Below the pieces are notes generated by a model. That model searched no databases, was not told where the DNA came from, and saw nothing but the letters and a program-made list of their open reading frames with translations. Source: Austropuccinia psidii (taxonomy: Eukaryota; Basidiomycota; Pucciniomycetes; Pucciniales; Sphaerophragmiaceae). Taken from it: 64,000 nucleotides of DNA. The translations under genes were made by a program, and so were the position numbers. Below, piece after piece: positions 13,501-24,150 of the stretch; position 1 is the first letter of the stretch, and each line of letters starts with the position of its first letter. The stretch is from NCBI GenBank assembly GCA_023105745.1, contig JALGQZ010000002.1, positions 40,655,997 to 40,719,996 of the forward strand. The letters run 5' to 3'.

Positions 13501-16115
13501 AGTTTCCTTGCTATTATGAAATTGATATTTTATTGGGTCACAACCCCAATTTCTACTTTTTCTTTTCAGGAGGATAATTGGGTTTTGAATTACAAGGAGA
13601 GAATTGATCCAAACCTTGAAATTGTTTTTTATTTTTTATATTTGGGTATCCATATGAATTCATTTTCTTGTGTGAAACTTTGGAATTCAAACTTTGTGTA
13701 GATCAATCATGAAACACATAATGAGATTCAGAATTTAGAGGAGAAATTGAATACATTAATAAAATATGTAAGATTCATTCATTATGGACCTAAGTTTTCT
13801 TCAGTTTTAAATTTGTTGATGTTCTTTTTATAGCTACCAAACTCAGATACTGATCCAATTTACAATAAGAAAATGATGGGGAAGCTTTACCTGAAAAATA
13901 ATTTTTTGTGGGAGGAAAAAACAATGCATGTTTTTTTCACCATCTTACACATATTTGTTGAAACTGAAAATAAATAGTGAGTCATTATTATTACCATTTG
14001 TTATTTCATTCGCATTTTTTTTGTTTGATAGGACACAAAGCTTCTTATATTCAACAATTGTATTCGGATAAGCATAAATGGGATGACACAAACATTTTGG
14101 AGCTCAAGAGAATCAACAAGGAAAAATTCTTCAAGTAGATGTGATTTTCACTTGAATGGGAGAAGGAAGTTGAATATCAGATTTTTGAAGAGAAAAGGTT
14201 TCCAAATCAAACTGCATTGAAGGAGAGAAAACTTCAGTGTCAATTTCATTTTTAGAAAGAGAAATTAAACAAGGAAATTAATTCTAAATGGAAGCAATGG
14301 AATATATATTTTTCCATTTCAGGAATGAGCACCACCAGGCCTCTTTTCCTGGTATTGAAAATGTTTTCTTTAATTAATAAGTAATTGTGCCTTTTTGTGG
14401 AACATATTTTTTTTCAGTTTTATGATTTCTTAATGCACTAATCCATAATTAGTTTCTCAAGTACAAGGAAATATATTTTTGAAATATATGTGAGGACCAG
14501 CTTTCATAGGTTCAATTTTATAGATTTTTGAATGTCTCAGTTTGAAATTTTCAATTTAACTTTTAATAAACTGATATTTTTCCAAGAAAATTCAAATTAT
14601 ACAGTTTTCATTCAAGGTTTCTCAAAATAATTTTATTTAAAGTCTTTTTATTTAGCTCTTGTTCAATGTAATTCAGCCTTTTTTTAAAGAAAACTTCATC
14701 ATCAAGACTCAACTTGGCTAACTTTCTCAAACTCAATTTTTGAAAAAAGATGGTATTCATTTCAGCTCATTTAGAAAAATAAAACTCAATTCTTTTAACT
14801 TAAAATCTCTCTTAATTGACCAATAATCGGGAAAAATAAGTTTCTATTAAACTCGTTTGTTTCTTTCATACAGCCACCATCAATAGTTTTTCAACAAAGT
14901 TTTTTTTATTTCCCTCATGATATTTTCTGTGAACCTTGGCATATTTTCTTAATACCCAAATAGGTCACGAATAATCCCAAAATTACATTTTTTATATTAA
15001 AAAACCATCAGTCATGCGCATATCCAAACTTCATCATTTTGCATTAAGATAAATATGAATAGCTTTTTTGTGAGTGAGCAAATCCATAGATTTAAGGCCA
15101 GATTTGTATTATATACAAATGTTCATATAGGGAAAGTCCATGAGATAAAAGATCTTGAATTAACTCCATTATGTTTTAATATGAATTTACTTCAAGACCT
15201 GATTATCAATACCACATAAAGAATTTGTGTAGATTTTTTTTTCACACCAAAATAATGTGATTCTGAATAAAATAATATTAAATATACACTAAAATTTAGG
15301 TTATTGATTTTTTTGGAACTTAAAAATATTTTATCTTAAAATAAATTGCTGTTACACCCATAGTTAATTTTCTTCTTGAAGGCTGAAGCACTATTTTTAT
15401 GTGAAAAACATCCAAGGGGGGAAAGAAATCAAAGAGAATTAGGGGACCCATATTTTGAGCCCTCTGAGTCATAGCCAGCTCTAAAGCTTTAAAAAATGGT
15501 TTAATATGTCCCCATCAGCTTATTAAACGTTTTGAGTACTTTTTTACTAATGCTAGGTCCCATTAAATTGTAAGAAGATACCAGATAAGCTTCTATTTTT
15601 ACATTCCATAAAGGTAATGAGCACCTTTGATTCCTGCAACCATGTCAATTATTTGTTATTTATCATTAAAATAACAAAAACTATTTATTAGGAATCCTTT
15701 TTTTACTAGTATCTATAGAATTACCTGATTCTAACCATCTGTTACTATACTAATTGCCTTCACCATGTAGGAAATGAGGTAAAACTCTACAAAATAATTT
15801 AGAATATAATTCTTGATTAATATCTCTGAAAGCTTCATAAAATAATTCAGAGCATTTAAACACACACTAAAGCCAAATAAAGCTTTTATTTATTGATCTA
15901 CATTGAAACTCTTACTTACAGTCTGTTTTTAATGATTCAACTTGACCACTAAATCTTCAAAAATTCACAGAAAATTACAGCCTGTGGTGGAATTGTCAAT
16001 AACATAAATAGCTTTGAGAAAAAAATCAAATAAAATAATATTTATAGTGTAAGCTTAATTCTTTCTTAATCATAAATTGGGTGGTATCCATGTAAAATCA
16101 TATAATTAAGTAATT
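10592..16115. other. AT-rich intergenic stretch; nothing recognised apart from one degenerate coding trace
   Basis: Long A/T tracts, very few CpG, and no open frame that matches a family I know. The exception is a set of coding-like exon fragments at about 13,310-14,310, listed separately. No tRNA or rRNA was recognised. Confidence 0.6.
13310..14310 (+). pseudogene. Degenerate multi-exon gene trace, product unknown
   Basis: Several plus-strand blocks translate into protein-like, charged sequence separated by intron-like A/T stretches. Examples are AEDIEDQWRQSKKKYT (about 13,360), NHETHNEIQNLEEKLNTLIKY (about 13,700-13,770, preceded by AG and followed by GTAAG), LPNSDTDPIYNKKMMGKLY (about 13,835-13,890, preceded by AG), and a long block around 14,045-14,310 with YIQQLYSDKHKWDD followed by several in-frame TAG/TGA codons. 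The helical, lysine/glutamate-rich style could fit the C-terminal tail of a KDZ-type (Kyakuja-Dileera-Zisupton) transposase, but I cannot show that. The plus-strand ORF at 13,438-13,701 overlaps these blocks in another frame and is probably not the true product. Confidence 0.35.
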
Positions 16116-16141
16116 AGGGGGTGTCAAAGTTACCAAATCCC
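16116..16141 (+). repeat. Left terminal inverted repeat of the Harbinger element
   Basis: 26 bp beginning AGGGGGTGTCAAAG and ending AAATCCC. It matches the reverse complement of 21,904-21,929 except for one T/C difference. It is followed by a subterminal hairpin-like block (CACACCTCAAGAGGTGTGG near 16,210) and further AAATCCC copies, the kind of sites the accessory protein or transposase could bind. Confidence 0.85.
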
Positions 16142-16435
16142 ACACTCAAAATCCTGAGTTTTTTTTTTCCAAAATCCTGCATTAATTTTTTGGGATTTCA
16201 GAAATCCCACACCTCAAGAGGTGTGGTATTTTGAGGTACAAAAACCCAGGTTTTTTGGTCCCAAATCCCATGTTTAAATAATAAAATCCCACCTTTAGAT
16301 TCCCATAAAGGCACATGTTTAGAACACACAACTCAGTAAGGGCATGTTAAATTGCATAAAATATGAAAACACCCATCATTTATTAAAGTATTTGATTTTA
16401 AATTTCATTTAATACAGGCCTTTTCTTCATTTACC

Positions 16436-17589
16436 ATGCCCAAGGCATCGCAAAGGCTACCTTTACTTCAGACGTTAAACTCACTGCAGCTCATCAATGC
16501 ACTCAGCTCTGATAGTGATTCTGATATCCAGGAAGATATAATCTTATTAGATATGATAACCTCACAAAGATAAATCAATCCTTGTAGAAGATATCCATCA
16601 CATTACATGTATACAATGATTGATTTACAAAAATTATCATCTGAAAAGTTTTGACAGCTATGTAGGACCACACATTAATCATTTGAAAAATTGGTTGCAC
16701 AAATTCAAGCTGATAAACTTTTTCAAAACTCATCACAAAACAAATAATGCAATCCTGTCATCCAATTGGCTGTGGCATTATCAAGGCTAGGATCAAATGG
16801 CAATGTGGCCGCTTTGGGAAAGATTGGAATTTTGTTTGGAATTAGCCATGGGGCTATTGTGTTGTACACTCAAAGAGTCATCCAGATATTAATTAAGTTG
16901 AAGCGCAAAGTGATTGTGTGGCCAACAATAGAACAACAAAGAGAGATGTCTCAAGTAATGCAAGCAGAAGGCTTCCCTGGGTGCATTGGGTTTATTGATG
17001 GGAGTCTCATACCATTATCACAAAGTCCTCCCAATGATGGTGAAGCCTATTTTGATTGCAAAAAAAGGTAAGCTGTTGAATCTTTATTCTTTATTTCAAT
17101 CTTACTGATGGTTTACATATAAGGTATTCTATGTCAATACAACAGGTTTTCAATATAAACAAACAGTTCACTGCTCTACATGTTGGTTGTACTGGGTCAC
17201 TTCATGATTAGAATGTCTATCAACATATGAAAATAGCACAAACACCTCAAGAGTTGTATGAAAAGGATCAGTACTTACTTGCAGATTTGGCATATGCAAG
17301 CTCTCCTTGGGTTGTTCCAGCATATAAGGGAGTTGTAGCACAGAATGAAGACAACCATTCTTTCAATTACTGTCTAGCAAAATCAAGGGTCATAATCAAG
17401 CATGCAATTGGAATTTTGAAGGGGAGGTGGTTTTCTCTAAGGGAAATGCAAAATCAAATGAGGGATAATTGTGAGATTGAATATTTTGTTAGTTGGGTTG
17501 TGTCTTGCACGATTTTACATAATATGTTAGCACAAATTGGTGATGAATGGTTTGATTTATATGAAGATGATGATCCACCACATTCATAA
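16436..17589 (+). pseudogene. Harbinger-type DDE transposase, two exons, inactivated
   Basis: An ATG at 16,436 opens a frame read through to 17,067. A GT-AG intron (17,068-17,123) follows, then exon 2 to 17,589. The splice restores KKR-YSMSIQ, the usual Harbinger context. Catalytic region: FIDGS around 17,000 supplies the first Asp and GSLHD around 17,200 the second. The conserved Glu that normally precedes a hydrophobic-GxLKGRW block is Lys (RVIIKHAIGILKGRW, about 17,390-17,430), a G-to-A type change. In-frame stops lie at 16,571 (TAA), 16,652 (TGA), 16,676 (TAA), 16,745 (TAA) and 17,209 (TAG); most fit CAA, CGA or CAG becoming a stop. The family mobilises DNA by cut-and-paste with help from an accessory DNA-binding protein. 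This copy cannot make active enzyme. Confidence 0.85.
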
Positions 17590-17769
17590 AATCTGTTCAA
17601 CAACAACATTGGGGAAGATGTGGTAAATATGCGTGAAAAAATTAAACCAATTACTTTGGCATGGAAAAATAGTCAATTGTAAATTTCATCGGGACCATTG
17701 AGTTATGTACTTAATTTAATGGGATACAATGGAGTGGAGATGTTATTCATCAAATAAAACTATTTACAA

Positions 17770-19118
17770 TCAATATTTTTTAGTTCTTTTTTGATCCTGC
17801 ATATTTCTTTCACAGTACCCATTGACTCTTGAATTAATTTTGGTGGGTGTCATTTTCAAGAATTTGTCACCTACATTAAATAATTTATGGTTTATTTGAA
17901 AAGAAAATCCAAAATGAGTTATTTTTTCATGATTGATAATTTCTGGAGGTGGTTTTGTTGCATGATGAACCATTGTTGATGTTCTCCAAAGAATCTCCAT
18001 GATGCCAGGTTTTTTTGAAAAATTGATCTCCATTTTCAATCCGGGGAAGTGCAAGCCATGTCCAGAGGGGGTGAAGACAGTTGGAAGTGGATGGGAATCT
18101 TTTTTTGATACAAATGAAAATATACCATAAGTCCAGGCATTGAGATCATTCAAATCTTGGTGCAGTTTATTGAAAAATCCATCTTGGGTGACAATGACAT
18201 TGGTAAATGATTTGAATTCTTCCTTTGGATTGGCAGAAGTCCATTCAAGTTGACTGAAATTGGGTAATTTGGCTGCTTCCATTGATTATTGATTTTCATT
18301 TGCTGCTAATTTTGGAAAATTTGATATTCTTGAGTAAACAAATTTGTCATATTGATGAAGCTTGATCCATTGATTATTATCTGTTTCAATCTGATGAGGA
18401 GCTGAACCTTGTTTTCTGGAGTAAACACCTAATGAGTTTATAATTAGTTAGTAATTATTATGATAATAAGCCAAAAATATCACCCACCTTCAGATTTTCC
18501 AGAATCTGAACCAGAACAAAGCCCAATACCTTTCATAATTCCACCTTGGGGTTGCTTATTGGTTTTAATTTCTTGTCGGTTTTGAGATAAGGAAATTAAG
18601 TTCATGATGAGGGTTTGCAGCATTTGAGAGTGTCCAGAAGAATTATTAAAAGGGGTTATTTCATATATAATGACAGGAAAAAAGGTCTTTGTTGTTTTAT
18701 CAATGAGTATATAAGGATGGGGGAGAGTGTTGAGTGATGAGAGTTTTAATCATGAGGCATTGGAAGATTTCTTGTCAATCGAAATGGTTGAAAAGTTTTT
18801 AAATTCTTTGTTTGAATGGCCAAGGTGAGACATAATGTGTTTTGAATCATGGATGTGTTGTCTTTGGCTTTGGGTGAGCTTTCTTTTATGATTTGATTTC
18901 ATATTATTATCCTCATGATGTTCTACATTTGGTTTAGTCCTAACCATGACATCAAGAGGAGCAATAATAGCTTCATCATCTTTCAAATCATTCTGATGAT
19001 GTGCTGAGTCTGGTTTAGTCCTAACCATGACATCATCAAAATGATTTGAAGAATGAGAGAGAGGAGGAGTATTTTTTTGAATTTTAAGGATGATGGGAGG
19101 GGGAAAATTGAATGACAT
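17770..19118 (-). pseudogene. TET/JBP-like 2-oxoglutarate/Fe(II) dioxygenase gene, two exons, inactivated
   Basis: Exon 1 runs 19,118-18,488, a GTGGGT...TTAG intron occupies 18,429-18,487, and exon 2 runs 18,428-17,770; the frame is kept across the splice. The N-terminal part is polar and repeats DVMVRTKP twice. The rest follows the layout I recall for the rust 'Tet-like 2OG-Fe(II) oxygenase' family: YILIDKTTKTFFPVIIYEI, then GIMKGIGLCSGSDSGKSEGV, then VTQDGFFNKLHQDLND with an iron-binding HxD (codons near 18,160), then IMEILWRTSTMVHHATKPPP with the distal His, then THFGFSFQI. Intact relatives, as I recall them, have TRFG there; His for Arg would remove the likely 2-oxoglutarate contact. In-frame stops lie at 18,750 (TGA) and 18,286 (TAA). 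Enzymes of this superfamily oxidise methylated pyrimidines in DNA. Assignment rests on motif order, not a search. Confidence 0.68.
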
Positions 19119-20413
19119 TGCAAAATAAACCCTTATAATTAATCCTCCCCTACATGAACAAATAAATCAAAAGTTTCAATAAACAAAAAAACCCAAAAAA
19201 AACAGAGGTTAGTAATGATCATAATCCAAAGAACAAAGTCAAAAATAAATCATGATGAGTGATGTATGATGATGATTATAAAAGAAAAAAAAAAGAAAAT
19301 AATAATAAATCAGTTTATGAGTTTTCAAAAAAAAAATGAAAAAAAATCATTAATCAGTGTATGATTTTAAAAAAACAAAATAAATAAAAAAAGTCAGTAA
19401 AAAGAAAAAAAAATCAGAAGTCAGTTGATTATTTTAAAAAAAACAATAAATGAGTTGATGATTTAAAAAAAAATAAACAAAAGTCAGTAATCTATTATTC
19501 AAAAGCAAAAAAAAATTAAAACACTTGCTAATGGCCTCTGGGGGCCATTAGCATCAAAAAAACAAAAAAACAATCCAAATCAATTTGGAATTGCTTCGGG
19601 AGGCCTTCCAAATTGATTCAGAACGATTAGAGCTGCTTTAGACCAGGAACCTCCCTGGTGCATTTTTGGGAGGAGTGATGAGATAGATTGGGGGTTTTGG
19701 GAGGTGGGGGAGTTTTGGAGGAGGTAAAATTTAAAAAAAAATCATTTAAAAATATACCTATAGAAAAAAAAATTAGCTTGGAAAAAAATGAGAGTGGTGA
19801 AATTAAAAAAAAGAAAAATCACTTACCTGATATTAAAAAAAGTTGATTTTTTTGGAAGTGAGAGGGGTGAAAAGTAAAAATAAAAAATAATAAATTAAGT
19901 ATGAAGAATTGAAATTATAAAAGAAAAATCAAATTAAAAAAAATTGAAACTCAAAAAAAAATTCAAAATTCAAAATCCAAAATGAAAAATACAAGGAAAA
20001 TTGAAAAAATTAATAGTGGAAGCAATTCAAAATAAAAGATAAAATTGAACCATAAAATCAAAAAAAAAACCATATAGAAAAAGATTAAAAAATTAATCAA
20101 TAATATGAAATTAAATACCAATTCATTAAAAAGGAAGAAACACATCATCAACTTTTATTTTTGAACAGACTTCACATAAAATCTTGATGCAAAACTTGCC
20201 CAAATTTTCAATTTTGTCCTGAATTTCAAATAAATGTGGTACAAAATTGAAATTGCAAGTTGGTGCCCCAATTACGCATAAACATTAAATTTTCAATTTG
20301 GTAATAAAGTGCAGTTAGATTTAATGACATAATATCAATAATTGAACATAAACATCACTTTGATTTGACAAAAAACCACATATAAACTGATCACATGATG
20401 TATACCCAATATT
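19119..20413. other. Non-coding interior of the Harbinger element with low-complexity A-rich DNA
   Basis: Mostly A-rich runs (19,180-19,520 and 19,730-20,150) with repeated 'aatcagt' style motifs. The minus-strand frame at 19,963-20,151 (phenylalanine/leucine only) is a translation of this composition and not a gene. Three successive hairpins at 19,527-19,659 are listed separately. Confidence 0.6.
19527..19659. repeat. Cluster of three inverted repeats (hairpins)
   Basis: Hairpin 1: GCTAATGGCC (19,527-19,536) and GGCCATTAGC (19,543-19,552), 10-bp perfect stem, 6-nt loop. Hairpin 2: AATCAATTTGGAA (19,578-19,590) and TTCCAAATTGATT (19,606-19,618), 13-bp perfect stem, 15-nt loop. Hairpin 3: ACCAGG (19,642-19,647) and CCTGGT (19,654-19,659), 6-bp stem. 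They lie 0.4-0.5 kb upstream of the TET-like gene start and interrupt otherwise A-rich DNA with G+C-rich sequence. Confidence 0.7.
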
Positions 20414-21771
20414 TTATTTTTTATTGATTAATGCCATAATGTGTTCCAGCTCCCCAATTGGCCTGCTTGATGACAATGCTGCTATAGTTATATCCATCTG
20501 GAATGCCTTTTCCTTCAATTCCAATTCACGATTCCACTTTTCTTTTTCAAATTCATATTTCTTCGCATGTTACTTCTCCTCAAACTCCATTTGCTTTTGC
20601 AACTTGACTTCCTCAAACTGTTGCTTTTCCATGTTTCTTGCTTTCTCTTCATTCCACCTCTCCCTGTCCCACTCCAAACAAGCATGTTCACTGGTTTCAG
20701 GGGCTAAAAATCATGAATTATGTCAGTAGGATTGATCTGAGTAACCATAAACCCAAAACATACCCTTTTGCCGTGATTCCAGCAAATTTGCATATGCTGG
20801 TGCAAACATATCCATTGGCCTTTTCCTAGAGCCACTCTTGTTATTCAAGTTGGGCGTCAATGCTTGATGACGCTTTTGTATTGAATGCGTTATGGATTTA
20901 CTTTTCTGGTCAAAGGAGAAATAATCAAGAATGGATTTCATAAGAATCACTCTTAAATGTACTTACCAATTCATCTTGGAGGTTTTCCACTTGAACCAAG
21001 TCATCATCATTATTAAGCAAAGGATCCAGAATGAGAGGTGAATCCAAGCAATAATTCTCCTTTAACAAGTAAATGAGCTTTAACTATCACAGGTAAAAAG
21101 TGGAAGAGGAAATATCTTACCTTATCAAGTGGAACATCAACATCATCATCACCATTTAAGCTGTCTTTTTCTTGTGAATCATAGCTTGCAATGGGAGTGA
21201 CATTGGGCTTGTGGCCAAAGAGAAAATCCATTTCAGCATAGCAAGGACACATACTTTCAAGCTTTTCACTAATTTATTCTATTCCTTTACTCTCATCTTC
21301 CTCCGTTATTCCAGCCCCAGTTGAATTTTCGAGTTTTTTTTCTGCCATATATTTATTTTTATATGTTTGCCATCAATCTTGGATGCTGCTTGAACTAAGG
21401 TTTAGGTAATTTTGTGATTTTTTGTTGACCTCAATGGCCATAAGCTGAAATCCATGCTGCTTTGATGAAGGAGGTCTTCCAATAGATGTTGAACCACTAG
21501 TACCAAAACATGACTCAAAATTGTATTTGACTGAAAGCCAATTAATTATGGTTAAATAATCTGTACATATTAAGTGACCAGAAGGATGAGGCAGGCCAGA
21601 GGTGATCTTCATATCTGTCTTGATTTGTCTTGCTTTGGATTGAGGCATTATTATATGGATGAAGGAGTTTAAATGGACTGCAAGCTGTTCAGTCAGATTG
21701 TCCAAAATGGAGTGTAGAAGAGTATGTTGTACCGTTATGAATTGTGAGTGCTCATTTGGGTTAGGTTTCAA
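20414..21771 (-). pseudogene. Harbinger accessory protein (Myb/SANT-like family), four exons, inactivated
   Basis: Exons are 21,771-21,121, 21,059-20,967, 20,905-20,764 and 20,703-20,414. The introns are 60-61 bp with GTAAG/GTATG donors and AG acceptors, and every phase matches. Visible pieces: VQHTLLHSILDNLTEQ near the start, reminiscent of the first helix of Myb/SANT-like transposon proteins; a middle block CPCYAEMDFLFGHKPNVTP (about 21,250-21,190), which I recall as typical of rust and plant Harbinger partner proteins; acidic DGDDDVDV-type stretches; a basic GSRKRP (about 20,820); and a C-terminal coiled coil rich in E, K and Q (20,690-20,470). In-frame stops lie at 21,373 (TGA), about 21,275 (TAA) and 20,570 (TAA). 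The family normally brings the transposase to the nucleus and to the element ends. The N-terminal SANT fold itself is only weakly recognisable here. Confidence 0.62.
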
Positions 21772-21903
21772 ACTGAAATGCCAGATGCATGGGATTTGGT
21801 AAATATACCAGGGGACTCAGTTGAAATTCCTTGGGATTTACACATAAAAAACCCGGGATTTAGTGTTGGGATTTGGGTTCCAAATTCCATGTTATTTTAA
21901 GGC

Positions 21904-21929
21904 GGGATTTGGTGACTTTGACACCCCCT
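21904..21929 (-). repeat. Right terminal inverted repeat of the Harbinger element
   Basis: GGGATTTGGTGACTTTGACA followed by CCCCCT; reverse complement of the left end with one mismatch. ATT follows directly and matches the left flank. Confidence 0.85.
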
Positions 21930-21932
21930 ATT

Positions 21933-24150
21933 ATGATAGTTTTACATGAAAAAAAGCGATGTAACTGTAAATCCAAATGAGGAAAATGGGATCTCATCCA
22001 TTTATTTTTCAGTTGAATTATTTTTATTCCTCTTTGATCTGTGTTATAGTTAGAAGAAGGCTACTATTCCTGTTTATTCCAAAAATTACCCTATCGTCAA
22101 TCCAATTTTATTGATTTATACTAGTATATTACTTCAAGGTATAATAAAATTATTTATGAAATATTTGAAGCTTTTTATCATGAAAATATGTGATCTAAGG
22201 AGGATCACTTTGGATTCTAATATTAAATTAATACTTAAAAGCTTATATTACTTAACTTTATATCTTATTGCTGTCAATCTGAAAGTACTCTTTTGAATCT
22301 TACTCAACAACATTAAATTCTTTGATTCTATGTGGTTTTATTTTCTTTATAATTTTTTGGAATTAAAATGATTGGTTTGTATAAATCATATATAAAAGGA
22401 GCTTTACAAATTTTTTATATTCAATTTTCTCTAAAGTTTCTTAAGATATTATTTTTCTGGTATTATATTTTCTATTATTTTTTAGTCCATAAAGCTTTAT
22501 TGGGACATGGAAACTTTGTTATCAGTATTATTAGCTCTGGTAGAGAAATAATACCCTTATCTTAAGGCTGTTGGTAACATATATTTTTAATGGTATATTT
22601 TTTTAAAACAATTCTTAAATAATCTTATTTTGTATTTAATATAGCTTATTAAATGATTTGAACAATAGGTTTGCAGCTTAAATTGCTAAGTAATTGAATT
22701 TTTGAGCTTGTGTTTTTGATATTTTCATTTTTATTTTCTTGATGTTTAGCACATTCATATTACATTAGTCCTATTTGACTAGTTGTTTAATAGAAAAACC
22801 TGAAATTTTCCTTTTCCAAAAAAGAATATCTCCAGGTTATATTTTTTAATAAAACTTCATCTTGGAACATAAGCTTTTCTTTTATTTATAGTATGTAATC
22901 CTTTTCTCTCTTGTTTATCTATTTGCTTTAATTTTTTTTAGCTATCACTTTTAATAATAAAACTCCATCAATCATCAATACCATCACTATCACCATTATC
23001 ATTCCATAATCCTCCCACAATTAACACCCTCAAAACCCATCAAACATTATTCTGCAATGATTCCAAATCAAATTTCTTTGTTCTTCTTACAATAATTTTG
23101 AAATGCTTTGCAATATTTTCCAAATTATTGTGTGATGTTTTTTTTTAAAAAAAAATTTACTATTTTGATCAGGATATTTTTTCAATGATTTTTTTGAATT
23201 ATTTTTTACATTATTGATATGAATAATTATTCAAAAAATCATCTATCCTTTTACATAATTATTGTTAAATCAAAATATTAATTTCTTAATCATTTTTTAA
23301 CATCAATATGAGAACATATACAAATACATCTCAATCATTCGAAATCAAAGATAATCATATTTATCATATCATTTGAAATTGTTTCTTATTGCATCAATCT
23401 TCTTAATAAGAGTCATGATTCATTTTTCATGATAATCATTATTCTAATTCTCTTCTTTTTTTAATTCTTTTTCATTAAAACAATTATCAATAGTGATGAT
23501 GGATATTGATATTATTACTCATATTATTATTATTATCCTTTAATAATTCTTTTTATATCATAATTTCAATTTTTGATTCCAATAATACATTTTAAAATAA
23601 CTGATTATTATTTTTACTTTTGATCTAATAAATCTAAAGCCATAATGATTTATTAATTATTTTTTTTGTTGGATCAATTACCATTAATTTAGCCACTTTT
23701 TTTCTTCCAAATAATTATCATCTTCCTCATGAGTTGTTTTTGTAAATTCTTTAGAAAACTAAAGGTGAACAATAACAGATAACTACCAAACGATTCAGAT
23801 ACAATTTTCAATATATCTTGCTTTTAGAACTATCAGTATTTTAATACAACAGAGGTAAATAATACAAAAATGTATTTTAAAGGCAAGTTAACAGAGTACA
23901 CTAATTAAATTAGGTTAGTATGTGGTTTGTGTTGTACAACTAGCAAACCAGAGAAAAACCTCTTGTTGAATATTAGAGTGTAAATGCTGTTTCGAACTTT
24001 CAACTTCTTCAGTGTTTCAAAACTTAAAATAAAGAATTAAGTAATAGATGATGATTATCTCTCTTCGCCCTTATTCTCAGTTTTATATCTCATTATTTAT
24101 ATGTCAGATATCTCCCCCTGTAAGTGCACGGAGACATTGCAGTCTATAGT
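21933..24150. other. AT-rich intergenic stretch; no gene recognised
   Basis: Contains only short frames made of F, L, I, K and Y codons (for example 22,111-22,565), with no matching motif. The last 200 bases before 24,150 have several CpG and less A/T bias and may be older host or transposon DNA. The ATAGT at 24,146-24,150 is the left target duplication of the next element. Confidence 0.5.

Larger units (their letters stand above)
16116..21929. mobile_element. PIF/Harbinger-type DNA transposon carrying a transposase, a TET-like dioxygenase and an accessory protein
   Basis: The left end is AGGGGGTGTCAAAGTTACC (continuing AAATCCC) and the right end is its reverse complement with one mismatch over 26 bp. 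Both ends are flanked by the trinucleotide ATT (16,113-16,115 and 21,930-21,932), consistent with the 3-bp target duplications of PIF/Harbinger elements, although the family norm is TWA. Subterminal AAATCCC motifs recur inside both ends. The element is 5.8 kb and holds a Harbinger DDE transposase (+) and two minus-strand spliced genes. All three genes contain in-frame stops, so this copy is not autonomous. CpG is scarce, and the stops are mostly explained by C-to-T change. Confidence 0.85.
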
